From contig NZ_VJXY01000021.1 in NCBI RefSeq assembly GCF_014831675.1, positions 62,001 to 126,000 on the forward strand: a stretch of 64,000 nt of DNA. Reading direction: 5' to 3'. Positions within the stretch are counted from its first letter, which is position 1. Every line of letters starts with the position of its first letter. This document shows, in pieces, positions 9,879 to 18,063 of this stretch. Source of the DNA: Komarekiella delphini-convector SJRDD-AB1. Its GTDB lineage: Bacteria > Cyanobacteriota > Cyanobacteriia > Cyanobacteriales > Nostocaceae. Below the pieces are notes generated by a model. It made no database searches. It had not been told where the DNA came from and saw only the letters and a program-made list of their open reading frames with translations. Position numbers and translations under genes: made by a program.

Positions 9879-10709
9879 ATGACAGATTCTCAGCCGGAAT
9901 TACTGATTGAAGCTGGACGTACAGAGCAACAGTATTGGAAAGACCTGTGGCGCTATCGTGAGCTATTATATTTTCTTGCTTGGCGTGATATTCTGGTGCG
10001 TTACAAACAAACCTTTGTTGGTATAGCCTGGGCACTTATCCGACCATTTTTGACGATGGTGGTGTTCACAGTAGTGTTTGGTAATTTAGCGAAATTACCT
10101 TCGCAAGACGCACCATATCCAATTTTGGTGTTTGCTGCTATGCTACCTTGGCAATTTTTTTCCAATGCTTTGGGTGAGTGCAGTAACAGTCTGATTAGTA
10201 ATGCCAATTTGATATCTAAGGTCTACTTCCCACGTCTGATTGTACCTATCAGTGCAGTAACCGTCAGTTTTGTTGACTTTATGATTTCTGGCATGATTCT
10301 GCTAGGGTTGATGATTTGGTATAATTTCGTGCCTAGTTGGCAGATATTAACGCTGCCGTTATTTATTATTATTGCCTTTGCTGCTTCTATGGCAGTAGGG
10401 CTGTGGCTAGCAGCATTAAATGTAGAATACCGAGATTTTCGCTATATCGTGCCATTTATTATGCAATTTGGGCTGTATATATCACCAGTAGGGTTTAGTA
10501 GTAGCGTTGTGCCAGAAAAGTGGCGTCTACTTTATTCTTTGAACCCAATGGTGGGGGTAATTGATGGTTTTCGCTGGGCTATTATAGGTGGGAATTCAAA
10601 AATTTACTGGCCGGGATTTATATTATCTATGGGATTGGTTATCTTTTTGCTGATCAGTGGTATCTGGTATTTTCGCAAAATGGAACGGACGTTTGCTGAC
10701 GTAATTTAG
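9879..10709 (+). CDS. wzm: Polysaccharide ABC exporter permease (Wzm-like, ABC-2 type)
   Basis: Inner-membrane subunit of the ABC transporter that moves lipid-linked polysaccharide across the membrane, 276 aa. The cytoplasmic amphipathic start LLYFLAWRDILVRYKQTFVG (about residues 29-48) is the family signature. Six hydrophobic segments follow, with NPMVGVIDGFRWAIIG (about 224-239) before the last one. It is 15 bp upstream of the ATPase gene, the usual arrangement. Length matches the ABC-2 polysaccharide and polyol-phosphate export family (about 260-280 aa). Confidence 0.93.
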   Translation: MTDSQPELLIEAGRTEQQYWKDLWRYRELLYFLAWRDILVRYKQTFVGIAWALIRPFLTMVVFTVVFGNLAKLPSQDAPYPILVFAAMLPWQFFSNALGECSNSLISNANLISKVYFPRLIVPISAVTVSFVDFMISGMILLGLMIWYNFVPSWQILTLPLFIIIAFAASMAVGLWLAALNVEYRDFRYIVPFIMQFGLYISPVGFSSSVVPEKWRLLYSLNPMVGVIDGFRWAIIGGNSKIYWPGFILSMGLVIFLLISGIWYFRKMERTFADVI

Positions 10710-10724
10710 GAAGGAGCAAAGCAA

Positions 10725-12005
10725 ATGTCTGATACTGTCATTCATGTAGATAATCTGGGTAAAAAATATATTATTAGTCATCAGCAAGAAAGTTCTGGCT
10801 TCTATCGCTATAAGGCTCTGCGTGATGTAATTGCTGATGGAGCTAAATCTCTCACTCAAAAATTTATCAAGCCTGCGGGTAAAAAAGTGCCCAATCCCAG
10901 TCGGGAAGAATTCTGGGCACTGAATGATGTGTCTTTTGAGGTTAAACAAGGTGAAGCTATTGGTGTCATTGGACGTAATGGCGCTGGGAAATCAACACTA
11001 TTAAAGGTTTTGAGCCGCATCACCGAACCAACGACTGGACGCATTGCCATTAAAGGGCGAGTGGCAAGCCTATTAGAAGTAGGTACGGGGTTTCACCCAG
11101 AACTAACTGGGCGAGAGAACATCTACCTCAACGGTTCTGTTCTAGGTATGAGTGGAGTTGAAATTCGGAAAAAATTTGATGAAATAGTTGCTTTTGCCGA
11201 AGTAGAGAAGTTTTTAGACACACCAGTAAAACGCTATTCTTCTGGAATGTATGTGCGCCTTGCTTTTTCTGTAGCAGCTCATTTAGAGCCAGAGATTTTA
11301 ATTATCGATGAAGTTCTAGCTGTGGGCGATTCTGCTTTTCAAAAGAAGTGCTTGGGAAAAATGGAGGATGTAGCAACCAAAGAAGGACGCACAGTCTTAT
11401 TCGTTAGTCATAGTATGCAAGCGATCGCCCAACTAACAAAACGTTGTATTCTACTTTCCAAAGGTCATATTCAGTTTGATGGCAATACCAGCAAAGCTGT
11501 GCAATTATATCTAGCTGGGCATAAAGATGATGCAGTACAATCTGCGTATTATCAAGCACCCACTAACAAAACTGGCAACTACATAGCTTGGGCAAAGGTA
11601 GATACCTCAGAGGGACAAGGTATTCACTGCTGGGGAAAACCAATTACGTTTGAGTTCGCTTTTCACATCGAAAAACCTCATGAAAGTCTGCGTTTTTCCT
11701 TTCAAATAGTCAGCGCTTTGCAACAGCCAATTGCTATTTTCTGGTTTTTTGAACAAGATGTGCCGTTTCAGCGAGAAGCAGGAACTCATATTCTCCGCTG
11801 TGAAATCCCTAAATTACGACTTTACATGGGTTCTTATACCTTAACAACATGGTTTGCCGAGCGTAGCAGCGAAACGCTATTAGAAAATCTCAGAGAAATT
11901 TGTCAGTTTGAAGTTAGTATGCACCAGATTGAGAGGCTAGATTATCCTTGGCAAGGTGATGAGTGTACTTACTTAGAAGATGCAATTTGGAAAACAATTC
12001 AATAA
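10725..12005 (+). CDS. wzt: Polysaccharide ABC exporter ATPase with C-terminal glycan-binding domain (Wzt-like)
   Basis: Cytoplasmic ATPase partner of the preceding permease, 426 aa. Walker [10 protein letters not shown] (83-91), signature YSSGM (171-175) and Walker B IIDE (about 194-197) are intact. The extra C-terminal portion (about 265-426, rich in beta strands and aromatics) corresponds to the Wzt carbohydrate-binding domain, which in well-studied systems recognises the finished, capped O-chain. That domain usually matches the exported glycan, so it may report glycan specificity here. AGGAAGGAG lies about 8 nt before the ATG. The stop at 12005 is about 90 bp before the next real start. 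Confidence 0.95.
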   Translation: MSDTVIHVDNLGKKYIISHQQESSGFYRYKALRDVIADGAKSLTQKFIKPAGKKVPNPSREEFWALNDVSFEVKQGEAIGVIGRNGAGKSTLLKVLSRITEPTTGRIAIKGRVASLLEVGTGFHPELTGRENIYLNGSVLGMSGVEIRKKFDEIVAFAEVEKFLDTPVKRYSSGMYVRLAFSVAAHLEPEILIIDEVLAVGDSAFQKKCLGKMEDVATKEGRTVLFVSHSMQAIAQLTKRCILLSKGHIQFDGNTSKAVQLYLAGHKDDAVQSAYYQAPTNKTGNYIAWAKVDTSEGQGIHCWGKPITFEFAFHIEKPHESLRFSFQIVSALQQPIAIFWFFEQDVPFQREAGTHILRCEIPKLRLYMGSYTLTTWFAERSSETLLENLREICQFEVSMHQIERLDYPWQGDECTYLEDAIWKTIQ

Positions 12006-12093
12006 TTGCATTAGCACTTCGATTATAAATGTAAGTTTCCTACAGGATTTGATCAAATATATTGATCAGCAAAAAAATATCAACAGGTTGATT

Positions 12094-12633
12094 ATGCCAG
12101 TAAATGATGATGTAAAAATAGGCAGTAACGTCAAGATTTTCCATCCTAATTTAGTTAACCTCTACGACTGTGAAATTGGTGATGAGACAAAGGTTGGTAC
12201 CTTTGTGGAAATTCAAAAAAATGTCATTGTTGGTAGTCGGTGTAAGATTTCATCACACAGCTTTCTTTGTGAAGGCGTCATCCTTGAAGATGAAGTTTTT
12301 ATTGGTCATGGAGTGATGTTTACTAATGACCTTTACCCCCATGCCGCTAATGAAGATGGTAGTTTGAAAACCGATGCCGACTGGTATGTACTCAAAACAC
12401 AAGTTAAACGCTGTGCCTCTATTGGTAGCAATGCTACCATCTTGCCAGGGGTGACTATTGGAGAAAAAGCCATTATTGGGGCTGGAGCAGTAGTTACTCG
12501 TGATATCCCTGATTATGCAATTGCAGTGGGCGTACCTGCTCGTGTGATTGGCGATGTCCGCGATGAAACAAAGCTCCCACACGAAGGAACACGCAATTCA
12601 ATCTTAGAAATATCAACTACTAGTTTAAGTTAA
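12094..12633 (+). CDS. Left-handed beta-helix N-acetyltransferase (WlbB/WbpD-like)
   Basis: Acyl-CoA dependent acetyltransferase built from hexapeptide repeats, 179 aa from ATG 12094. An upstream in-frame start would overlap Wzt and adds a segment that does not fit the family. Hexapeptide runs include [20 protein letters not shown] and [30 protein letters not shown] is the signature of the branch that acetylates the 3-amino group of nucleotide-linked 3-amino sugars. The dehydrogenase and aminotransferase genes just downstream supply the expected oxidation and transamination steps. Exact substrate (UDP-uronic acid or dTDP-dideoxyhexose) is not determined. Confidence 0.87.
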   Translation: MPVNDDVKIGSNVKIFHPNLVNLYDCEIGDETKVGTFVEIQKNVIVGSRCKISSHSFLCEGVILEDEVFIGHGVMFTNDLYPHAANEDGSLKTDADWYVLKTQVKRCASIGSNATILPGVTIGEKAIIGAGAVVTRDIPDYAIAVGVPARVIGDVRDETKLPHEGTRNSILEISTTSLS

Positions 12634-12861
12634 ACAACTAAAGCTACTTTCCTCTCAGCCAAAGTTAGGAACCTAAGTAAAGAATAAAAGATTGGAGATT
12701 TTTAGGCCATTTCAACTCATAAGCTGACTCAATAAAAGCTTGTAAAACCTCAATTTTTTTCAGGTTAAAGCCTAATATTATTAAACTCAAAAGCTACCGT
12801 TATTTTTTGAATAGCAGCACTTTGTAGTTCACAAAAAATAGATTCTGATTAGTTAAAACCA

Positions 12862-13899
12862 ATGGAAAGTAATATTAATATCGGTGTAATCGGTTATGGT
12901 TACTGGGGGCCAAATTTAGTCAGAAATTTCTCGGAAATTCCAGGAGCGCAGGTCAAAACAGTCAGCGATTTTAAACCAGAATTGCTCGCAAAGGTGCAGG
13001 CAAGATATCCTAAAATTAATGTGACGACAGATTGTCGAGACATATTGACAGATCCGAAGATTGATGCAGTAGCGATCGCCACACCTGTTTCTACTCACTT
13101 TGATTTGGCCTTAGCTGCATTGCAGGCTGGCAAACACGTGCTCGTAGAAAAACCCATGACCACCACCTCAGAACAGGCGATGCGCTTGATTGAAGAGGCA
13201 GAAAAACGTAATTTAGTACTAATGGTGGATCATACCTTTGTCTATACGGGTGCTGTACGCAAAATGCACGACCTGATTGCCACTAATACTTTAGGGAATG
13301 TTTACTACTACGATTCTGTACGAGTCAACTTAGGACTTTTTCAGCATGATGTGAATGTCATCTGGGATTTGGCAGTTCACGACCTCGCAATCATGAACTA
13401 TGTATTGCCATTTCAACCTTATGCTGTATCCGCTACAGGCATCAGCCACATACCTGGAGAACCAGAGAATATAGCTTACTTGACCTTATTCTTTGAAAAT
13501 AACTTGATTGCTCATCTTCATGTCAATTGGCTAGCACCGGTAAAAGTTCGTCGCACACTGATTGGTGGTAGCCAACGCATGATTGTTTATGACGACTTAG
13601 AACCTAGCGAAAAAGTCAAGATTTACGACAAGGGAATTACTATTAATGGCAATTCTGAAAGTGTTTACCAGATGATGATTGGTTATCGCACAGGGGATAT
13701 GTGGTCGCCCAAGTTAGATATGACAGAAGCGCTGCGGACAGAAGGATTGCATTTTATTAATTGTATTCAACAAAGCGATCGCCCGCTTACCGATGGAAAG
13801 GCAGGACTGCATGTAGTGAGAATTCTAGAAGCTGCAAGCCAGTCTTTGAAGAAGCAAGGTCGATTAATTGAACTGAATATAGCAGAGGTAGCGGCATGA
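12862..13899 (+). CDS. Gfo/Idh/MocA sugar dehydrogenase (WlbA-like)
   Basis: NAD(P)-dependent oxidoreductase, 345 aa, expected to oxidise C3 of a nucleotide sugar before transamination. The N-terminal Rossmann motif [11 protein letters not shown] (about residues 8-18), the family motif EKPM with catalytic Lys (95-98) and WDLAVHD with the active-site Asp/His (168-174) are all present. Length is normal. The stop overlaps the ATG of the next aminotransferase (ATGA), so the two are translationally coupled. With the acetyltransferase upstream they form a WlbA-B-C type trio. The UDP-GlcNAc 6-dehydrogenase that would feed a uronic-acid version of the pathway is not in the window. Confidence 0.9.
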   Translation: MESNINIGVIGYGYWGPNLVRNFSEIPGAQVKTVSDFKPELLAKVQARYPKINVTTDCRDILTDPKIDAVAIATPVSTHFDLALAALQAGKHVLVEKPMTTTSEQAMRLIEEAEKRNLVLMVDHTFVYTGAVRKMHDLIATNTLGNVYYYDSVRVNLGLFQHDVNVIWDLAVHDLAIMNYVLPFQPYAVSATGISHIPGEPENIAYLTLFFENNLIAHLHVNWLAPVKVRRTLIGGSQRMIVYDDLEPSEKVKIYDKGITINGNSESVYQMMIGYRTGDMWSPKLDMTEALRTEGLHFINCIQQSDRPLTDGKAGLHVVRILEAASQSLKKQGRLIELNIAEVAA

Positions 13900-15014
13900 T
13901 TCCATTTGTAGACCTCAAAGCTCAGTACTTGAGTATCAAAGATGAAATTGATAGTGCTGTTTTACAATTACTGGCAAGTACACAATTTATCTTAGGGAAT
14001 GAAGTTAAATCTTTAGAAGAGGAATTTGCAGATTACTGCAATGCTGATTATGGCATAGCTGTGAATACAGGTACTAGCGCCCTCCACTTAGCGTTACTAG
14101 CTGCTGGTATCGGTGCTGGTGACGAAGTAATTACCGTACCTTTTACTTTCGTAGCTACGGTAGCAGCAATTATTTATACCGGAGCCACCCCTGTTTTTGT
14201 AGATATTGACCCTATTTCTTACACCATAGATATCAACCAAATTGAAAAAGCTATAACTGATCGTACAAAAGCCATTCTGCCTGTACATTTGTACGGTCAA
14301 TCAGCAGACATGGAACCTATTCTAGAAATTGCTCGCCGTTATAATTTGACTGTAATTGAAGATGCAGCCCAAGCTCATGGGGCTGAGTACAAAGGGCAGC
14401 GGTTAGGTAGTATCGGCGACATTGGTTGTTTTAGTTTTTATCCAGGTAAGAACTTAGGAGCCTACGGTGAGGGTGGGATGGCAATTACCAACAATCCTGA
14501 ATATGCCCGTACTATGCAGATGTTACGCGACTGGGGACAAGAGCGCAGATATCATCATGTTCTAAAAGGCTATAACTATCGCATGGATGGCATCCAAGGA
14601 GCGATTTTACGGGTGAAATTACGCTACATTGAAGCGTGGACAGAAGCCAGAATCACACATGCAGCTAATTACGATCAACTCCTGGCAAAATCTAGTCTGA
14701 CTTTACCTAGGGTGATGCCTTATAGCCGTCACGTTTACCATGTTTATGCAGTGCGAGTGCCCGTAGGGCACGCTACGCGAACGCCACAACGAGATGCTCT
14801 GCAACAGAGCTTACAAGAGCAAGAAATTCAGACAGGTATTCATTACCCAATTCCTGTCCACCTCCAGCCAGCTTATGCTGATCTGGGTTATAAACTCGGA
14901 GACTTTCCGCACTCAGAAGCAGCATCTAGGGAAGTGTTATCTCTACCGATGTATGCAGAACTGACAACAGAAGCACAAACTCAAGTCGCAAAGGCAGTAA
15001 TTGCCTCATTATGA
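13896..15014 (+). CDS. DegT/DnrJ/EryC1/StrS aminotransferase (WlbC-like)
   Basis: PLP-dependent sugar aminotransferase, 372 aa, which would convert the 3-keto sugar made by the preceding dehydrogenase to the 3-amino sugar. [11 protein letters not shown] at the start, [11 protein letters not shown] (about 58-68), [10 protein letters not shown] (about 154) and the PLP Lys185 in [14 protein letters not shown] are canonical. Near residue 290 a stretch reading PVGHATRTP interrupts the conserved VYAVRV...RDAL context. It is encoded by a palindromic dispersed repeat inserted in frame (14757-14784). The catalytic core is untouched, so the enzyme is probably active. Confidence 0.92.
   Translation: MIPFVDLKAQYLSIKDEIDSAVLQLLASTQFILGNEVKSLEEEFADYCNADYGIAVNTGTSALHLALLAAGIGAGDEVITVPFTFVATVAAIIYTGATPVFVDIDPISYTIDINQIEKAITDRTKAILPVHLYGQSADMEPILEIARRYNLTVIEDAAQAHGAEYKGQRLGSIGDIGCFSFYPGKNLGAYGEGGMAITNNPEYARTMQMLRDWGQERRYHHVLKGYNYRMDGIQGAILRVKLRYIEAWTEARITHAANYDQLLAKSSLTLPRVMPYSRHVYHVYAVRVPVGHATRTPQRDALQQSLQEQEIQTGIHYPIPVHLQPAYADLGYKLGDFPHSEAASREVLSLPMYAELTTEAQTQVAKAVIASL
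14757..14784. repeat. Dispersed repeat inserted in frame in an aminotransferase gene
   Basis: GTGCCC, GTA, GGGCAC forms a perfect 6-bp hairpin (14757-14771), followed by GCTACGCGAACGCC. This has the shape of the scattered Nostocales GCGTAGC-type repeats. It adds about nine residues (PVGHATRTP) without shifting the frame. The length is consistent with insertion of a multiple of 3, or with only in-frame insertions surviving. Confidence 0.6.
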
Positions 15015-15029
15015 TAGCTGAGGAAATTA

Positions 15030-15725
15030 ATGTCTGAACCAGCTATGACTAAGATCATCAAAGCTGTCCACGGCTTAAAGGAATTGCAGTTAGACCCTGA
15101 CTTTGAAATTCAACTAGCAGCATATCTCAATACTCAGTATGAACTCCAACCATTAATTGAATTGTATGCACGCTTTGCCATTAGTGATGGAGAATTTGAT
15201 GCGCTGATGCGACGAACCATTTGGCGTGCAGTAGCACGTAAATTCGGTCATGGAGTTCGCATTGGCAGTGGTGTAGGTTTTAAACATCCTGAAACATTTG
15301 AGATTGGGAATCAAGTATTTATTGGTTCCCAAAGCTATATTCAAGGGCGGTTCGATGGTACTTGTATTATTGGTAACAACGTTTGGATTGGCCCGCAGAG
15401 CTACTTCGATGCCCGTGATTTAATTATTGAAGATTATGTGGGATGGGGCCCAGGAGCAAAAGTACTGGGTTCCACACATACCGGATTGCCAATTGATGTT
15501 CCTATCATTCAAACAGACCTAGAGATTAAATCAGTAAAAATTGCAACCGGAGCCGATATTGGCATGAACGCAGTTATCCTGCCTGGGGTAACAATTGGTC
15601 AAGGAAGCATTGTTGGCGCTGGAGCCGTTGTCACTAAAGATGTACCAGCATTTGCGATAGCAGCTGGTGTACCCGCCAAGTTTTTACGCTGGCGGGAAGG
15701 ATATGAACCATCAAATAACACTTAA
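15030..15725 (+). CDS. Second left-handed beta-helix acyltransferase
   Basis: Hexapeptide-repeat acetyltransferase, 231 aa, with about 75 residues of helical N-terminus before the beta-helix. Repeats include [40 protein letters not shown] and IVGAGAVV. The catalytic-loop His is likely in [15 protein letters not shown] lies just before ATG 15030, and the gene sits 15 bp after the aminotransferase and 5 bp before the SDR, so it belongs to the same operon. It may acetylate a nucleotide sugar or the glycan itself. It differs clearly from the 12094 enzyme, suggesting a different acceptor. Confidence 0.85.
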   Translation: MSEPAMTKIIKAVHGLKELQLDPDFEIQLAAYLNTQYELQPLIELYARFAISDGEFDALMRRTIWRAVARKFGHGVRIGSGVGFKHPETFEIGNQVFIGSQSYIQGRFDGTCIIGNNVWIGPQSYFDARDLIIEDYVGWGPGAKVLGSTHTGLPIDVPIIQTDLEIKSVKIATGADIGMNAVILPGVTIGQGSIVGAGAVVTKDVPAFAIAAGVPAKFLRWREGYEPSNNT

Positions 15726-15730
15726 TAAAT

Positions 15731-16705
15731 ATGCAAAATAAACGAATTTTAATCACAGGTGGTGCAGGCTTAGTTGGCTCCCATATTGCCGATTTATTAG
15801 TCAAGGAAGAAGTTTCTGAGATTATCATTCTTGACAACTTCACTCGTGGACAACTGAAAAACCTCGCTTGGGCAAAAGAACACGGCCCTTTAGTAGTTGT
15901 AGAAGGCGATATCCGGGATCAAAAACTTCTTGGAGAAGTCATGCAAGGAGTGGATATAGTCTTTCATCAAGCAGCAATTCGGATTACTCAATGTGCTGAA
16001 GAACCGCGTTTGGCATTGGAAGTTTTGGCTGATGGTACTTTCAATGTTTTAGAAGCAGCAGTAAAAGCTGAGGTAAAAAAGGTAGTTGCTGCTTCATCAG
16101 CATCAATATACGGTATGGCGGAGGAGTTCCCCACAACTGAAGCTCACCACCCTTATAACAACCGGACAATCTACGGTGCAGCCAAGATTTTTAATGAAGG
16201 CTTATTACGTAGTTTTTATGATATGTATGGGCTGGACTATGTAGGGTTGCGCTACTTCAATGTTTACGGCCCACGTATGGATATTTACGGTGTCTACACT
16301 GAGGTGTTAATTCGTTGGATGGAGCGCATCGTCGCTGGACAACCACCCTTGATTTTTGGTGATGGTAAACAGACAATGGACTTTGTATACATCGAAGACA
16401 TTGCTAGAGCCAATATCTTGGCAGCCAAAACAGATGTCACTGATGAGATTTTTAATATTGCTAGTAGTGTAGAAACCAGTTTAAATGACTTAGCCTATAG
16501 TTTGGCTAAGGTGATGGAATCAGACTTGCAACCAGAATACGGGCCAGAGCGCAAAGTCAACCCCGTGCAGCGGCGACTTGCTAATGTGAGTAAAGCTAAG
16601 AAACTGCTGGGTTTTGAAGCACAGGTGTCGTTAGAAGAAGGATTGCGTCGGTTGGTTAATTGGTGGCGCGAACAAAAGCTGACAAAGGAAGCAAGCAATG
16701 TCTGA
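15731..16705 (+). CDS. NAD-dependent nucleotide-sugar epimerase/dehydratase (extended SDR)
   Basis: Cytoplasmic sugar-nucleotide modifying enzyme, 324 aa. It shows the Rossmann GxxGxxG as TGGAGLVGSHI (about residues 9-19), the Ser of SSASIYG (about 120) and the catalytic Tyr148/Lys152 in YGAAK. The Thr of TxxxK-type dehydratases is not evident, so epimerase is somewhat more likely, but 4,6-dehydratase cannot be excluded. Its 3' end overlaps the following aminotransferase by 8 bp, which points to a dehydratase/epimerase-plus-aminotransferase pair making a second amino sugar. Confidence 0.88.
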   Translation: MQNKRILITGGAGLVGSHIADLLVKEEVSEIIILDNFTRGQLKNLAWAKEHGPLVVVEGDIRDQKLLGEVMQGVDIVFHQAAIRITQCAEEPRLALEVLADGTFNVLEAAVKAEVKKVVAASSASIYGMAEEFPTTEAHHPYNNRTIYGAAKIFNEGLLRSFYDMYGLDYVGLRYFNVYGPRMDIYGVYTEVLIRWMERIVAGQPPLIFGDGKQTMDFVYIEDIARANILAAKTDVTDEIFNIASSVETSLNDLAYSLAKVMESDLQPEYGPERKVNPVQRRLANVSKAKKLLGFEAQVSLEEGLRRLVNWWREQKLTKEASNV

Positions 16706-17918
16706 GAAAATCCATTATGTCCCGATCGCCAAACCGTGCATGGGTGAACCCGAAGCTGAAGCAGCTAGCCGTGCTATTATGTCCGGTTGGGTTACACAAG
16801 GGCCAGAAGTTGCTGCTTTTGAGCAGGAATTTGCAGCTTATGTAGGAGCCAACTATGCTTGCGCTGTCTCCAATTGCACCACAGCATTACACTTAGCGCT
16901 GTTAGCTGTAGGTGTGCAACCTGGGGATGAAGTAATTACTGTTAGCCATTCTTATATTGCTACCGCCAACAGTATCCGTTACTGTGGGGCGATACCTGTG
17001 TTTGTGGATATTGAACCTCAAACATATAATATTAACCCTTTGTTAATTGCAGATGTGATTAGCGATTCCCTTCGGGATAGCTCCGCTTCACGCACCCGCG
17101 CCATTCTCATCGTCCACCAAATGGGGATGCCTTGCGACCTCAAAGCCATTTTAGATGTTGCCCATCAACATAATCTACCAGTAATTGAAGATGCAGCTTG
17201 TGCGATCGGCAGTGAAATTCTCTGGAATGGTGAGTGGGAGAAAATCGGCAAGCCACACGGGGATATTGCTTGTTTTTCCTTTCATCCCCGCAAAGTGATT
17301 ACCACTGGTGATGGTGGAATGCTTACTACCAACAACCCCGAATGGGACAAACAATTTCGCCTCTGGCGACAACATGGGATGAGCGTTCCCGACACCGTAC
17401 GTCACGGGGCAAAACAAGTAATCTTCGAGTCATACCCGATGTTGGGCTACAACTACCGGATGACTGATATCCAAGCAGCAGTTGGACGAGAGCAACTCAA
17501 ACGCCTATCGGAAATTACTGAACGTCGGCGTTATTTGGCACAGCAATATCAGCAAATGCTGGCAGATGTACCAGGCTTGAAATTGCCCACAGAGCCAGAT
17601 TGGGCAAAAAGTAATTGGCAAAGTTACTGTGTACGCTTACCAGAAAAATGCGACCAACGGCAAGTCATGCAAGTGATGTTAGATGCTGGGGTGGCCACAA
17701 GACGAGGAATTATGTGCGCTCACCGCGAACCTGCTTATCAAATTGAAGCTTGGTTGTGTGGGAGCAGAGAATGCCAGTGTGAAAAAGCAAATTGCGATCG
17801 CCTTTGTGAGAGTGAACAAGCCCAAGATCGTACTATCTTACTACCCTTGTTTCATCAGATGACTCAACACGAACAGGACTATGTAGTAAAAGTTTTAAAA
17901 ATGGCTTGTCAGGTTTAA
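16698..17918 (+). CDS. Second DegT/DnrJ-family aminotransferase with repeat and Cys-rich insertions
   Basis: PLP-dependent aminotransferase, 406 aa, 34 residues longer than the first one. AVSNCTTALHLAL (about 56-68), VIEDAACAIGS (about 165) and PLP Lys199 in FHPRKVITTGDGG are canonical. Two additions explain the length. SDSLRDSSAS (about 122-132) is encoded by a dispersed repeat at 17062-17093. A segment holding five cysteines (C354, C359, C361, C366, C370) lies close to the C-terminus and contains a HIP1 site. It overlaps the SDR by 8 bp. It probably aminates the 4-keto or 3-keto product of that enzyme. Confidence 0.9.
   Translation: MSEKIHYVPIAKPCMGEPEAEAASRAIMSGWVTQGPEVAAFEQEFAAYVGANYACAVSNCTTALHLALLAVGVQPGDEVITVSHSYIATANSIRYCGAIPVFVDIEPQTYNINPLLIADVISDSLRDSSASRTRAILIVHQMGMPCDLKAILDVAHQHNLPVIEDAACAIGSEILWNGEWEKIGKPHGDIACFSFHPRKVITTGDGGMLTTNNPEWDKQFRLWRQHGMSVPDTVRHGAKQVIFESYPMLGYNYRMTDIQAAVGREQLKRLSEITERRRYLAQQYQQMLADVPGLKLPTEPDWAKSNWQSYCVRLPEKCDQRQVMQVMLDAGVATRRGIMCAHREPAYQIEAWLCGSRECQCEKANCDRLCESEQAQDRTILLPLFHQMTQHEQDYVVKVLKMACQV
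17062..17093. repeat. Second dispersed repeat inserted in frame in an aminotransferase gene
   Basis: GCGATTCCCTTCGGGATAGC followed by TCCGCTTCACGC contains the hairpin TCCC-TTC-GGGA and has the look of a widespread Nostocales repeat. It is read in frame as SDSLRDSSAS between the conserved LIADVI and RTRAILIVHQMG segments. It is a different repeat family from the one at 14757. Confidence 0.6.
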
Positions 17919-18063
17919 AGAAAATAATTCCTTTCGTAGAAATTGCTTTTAGTCAAGTTCATCAAGTATTCGTCGAGCAGCTTACTCCAAGGCTGTTCAG
18001 TGTTCCTAATTAAGGAAGTGACTTTTTATGACCCGTAGTAATTAAATTTTATAGGCAATAGCT

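Noticed and set aside
11980-12093. Upstream extension of the WlbB-like acetyltransferase into the Wzt gene
   Set aside because: It would overlap Wzt and add 38 residues that do not match the family; ATG 12094 directly precedes the conserved beta-helix start.
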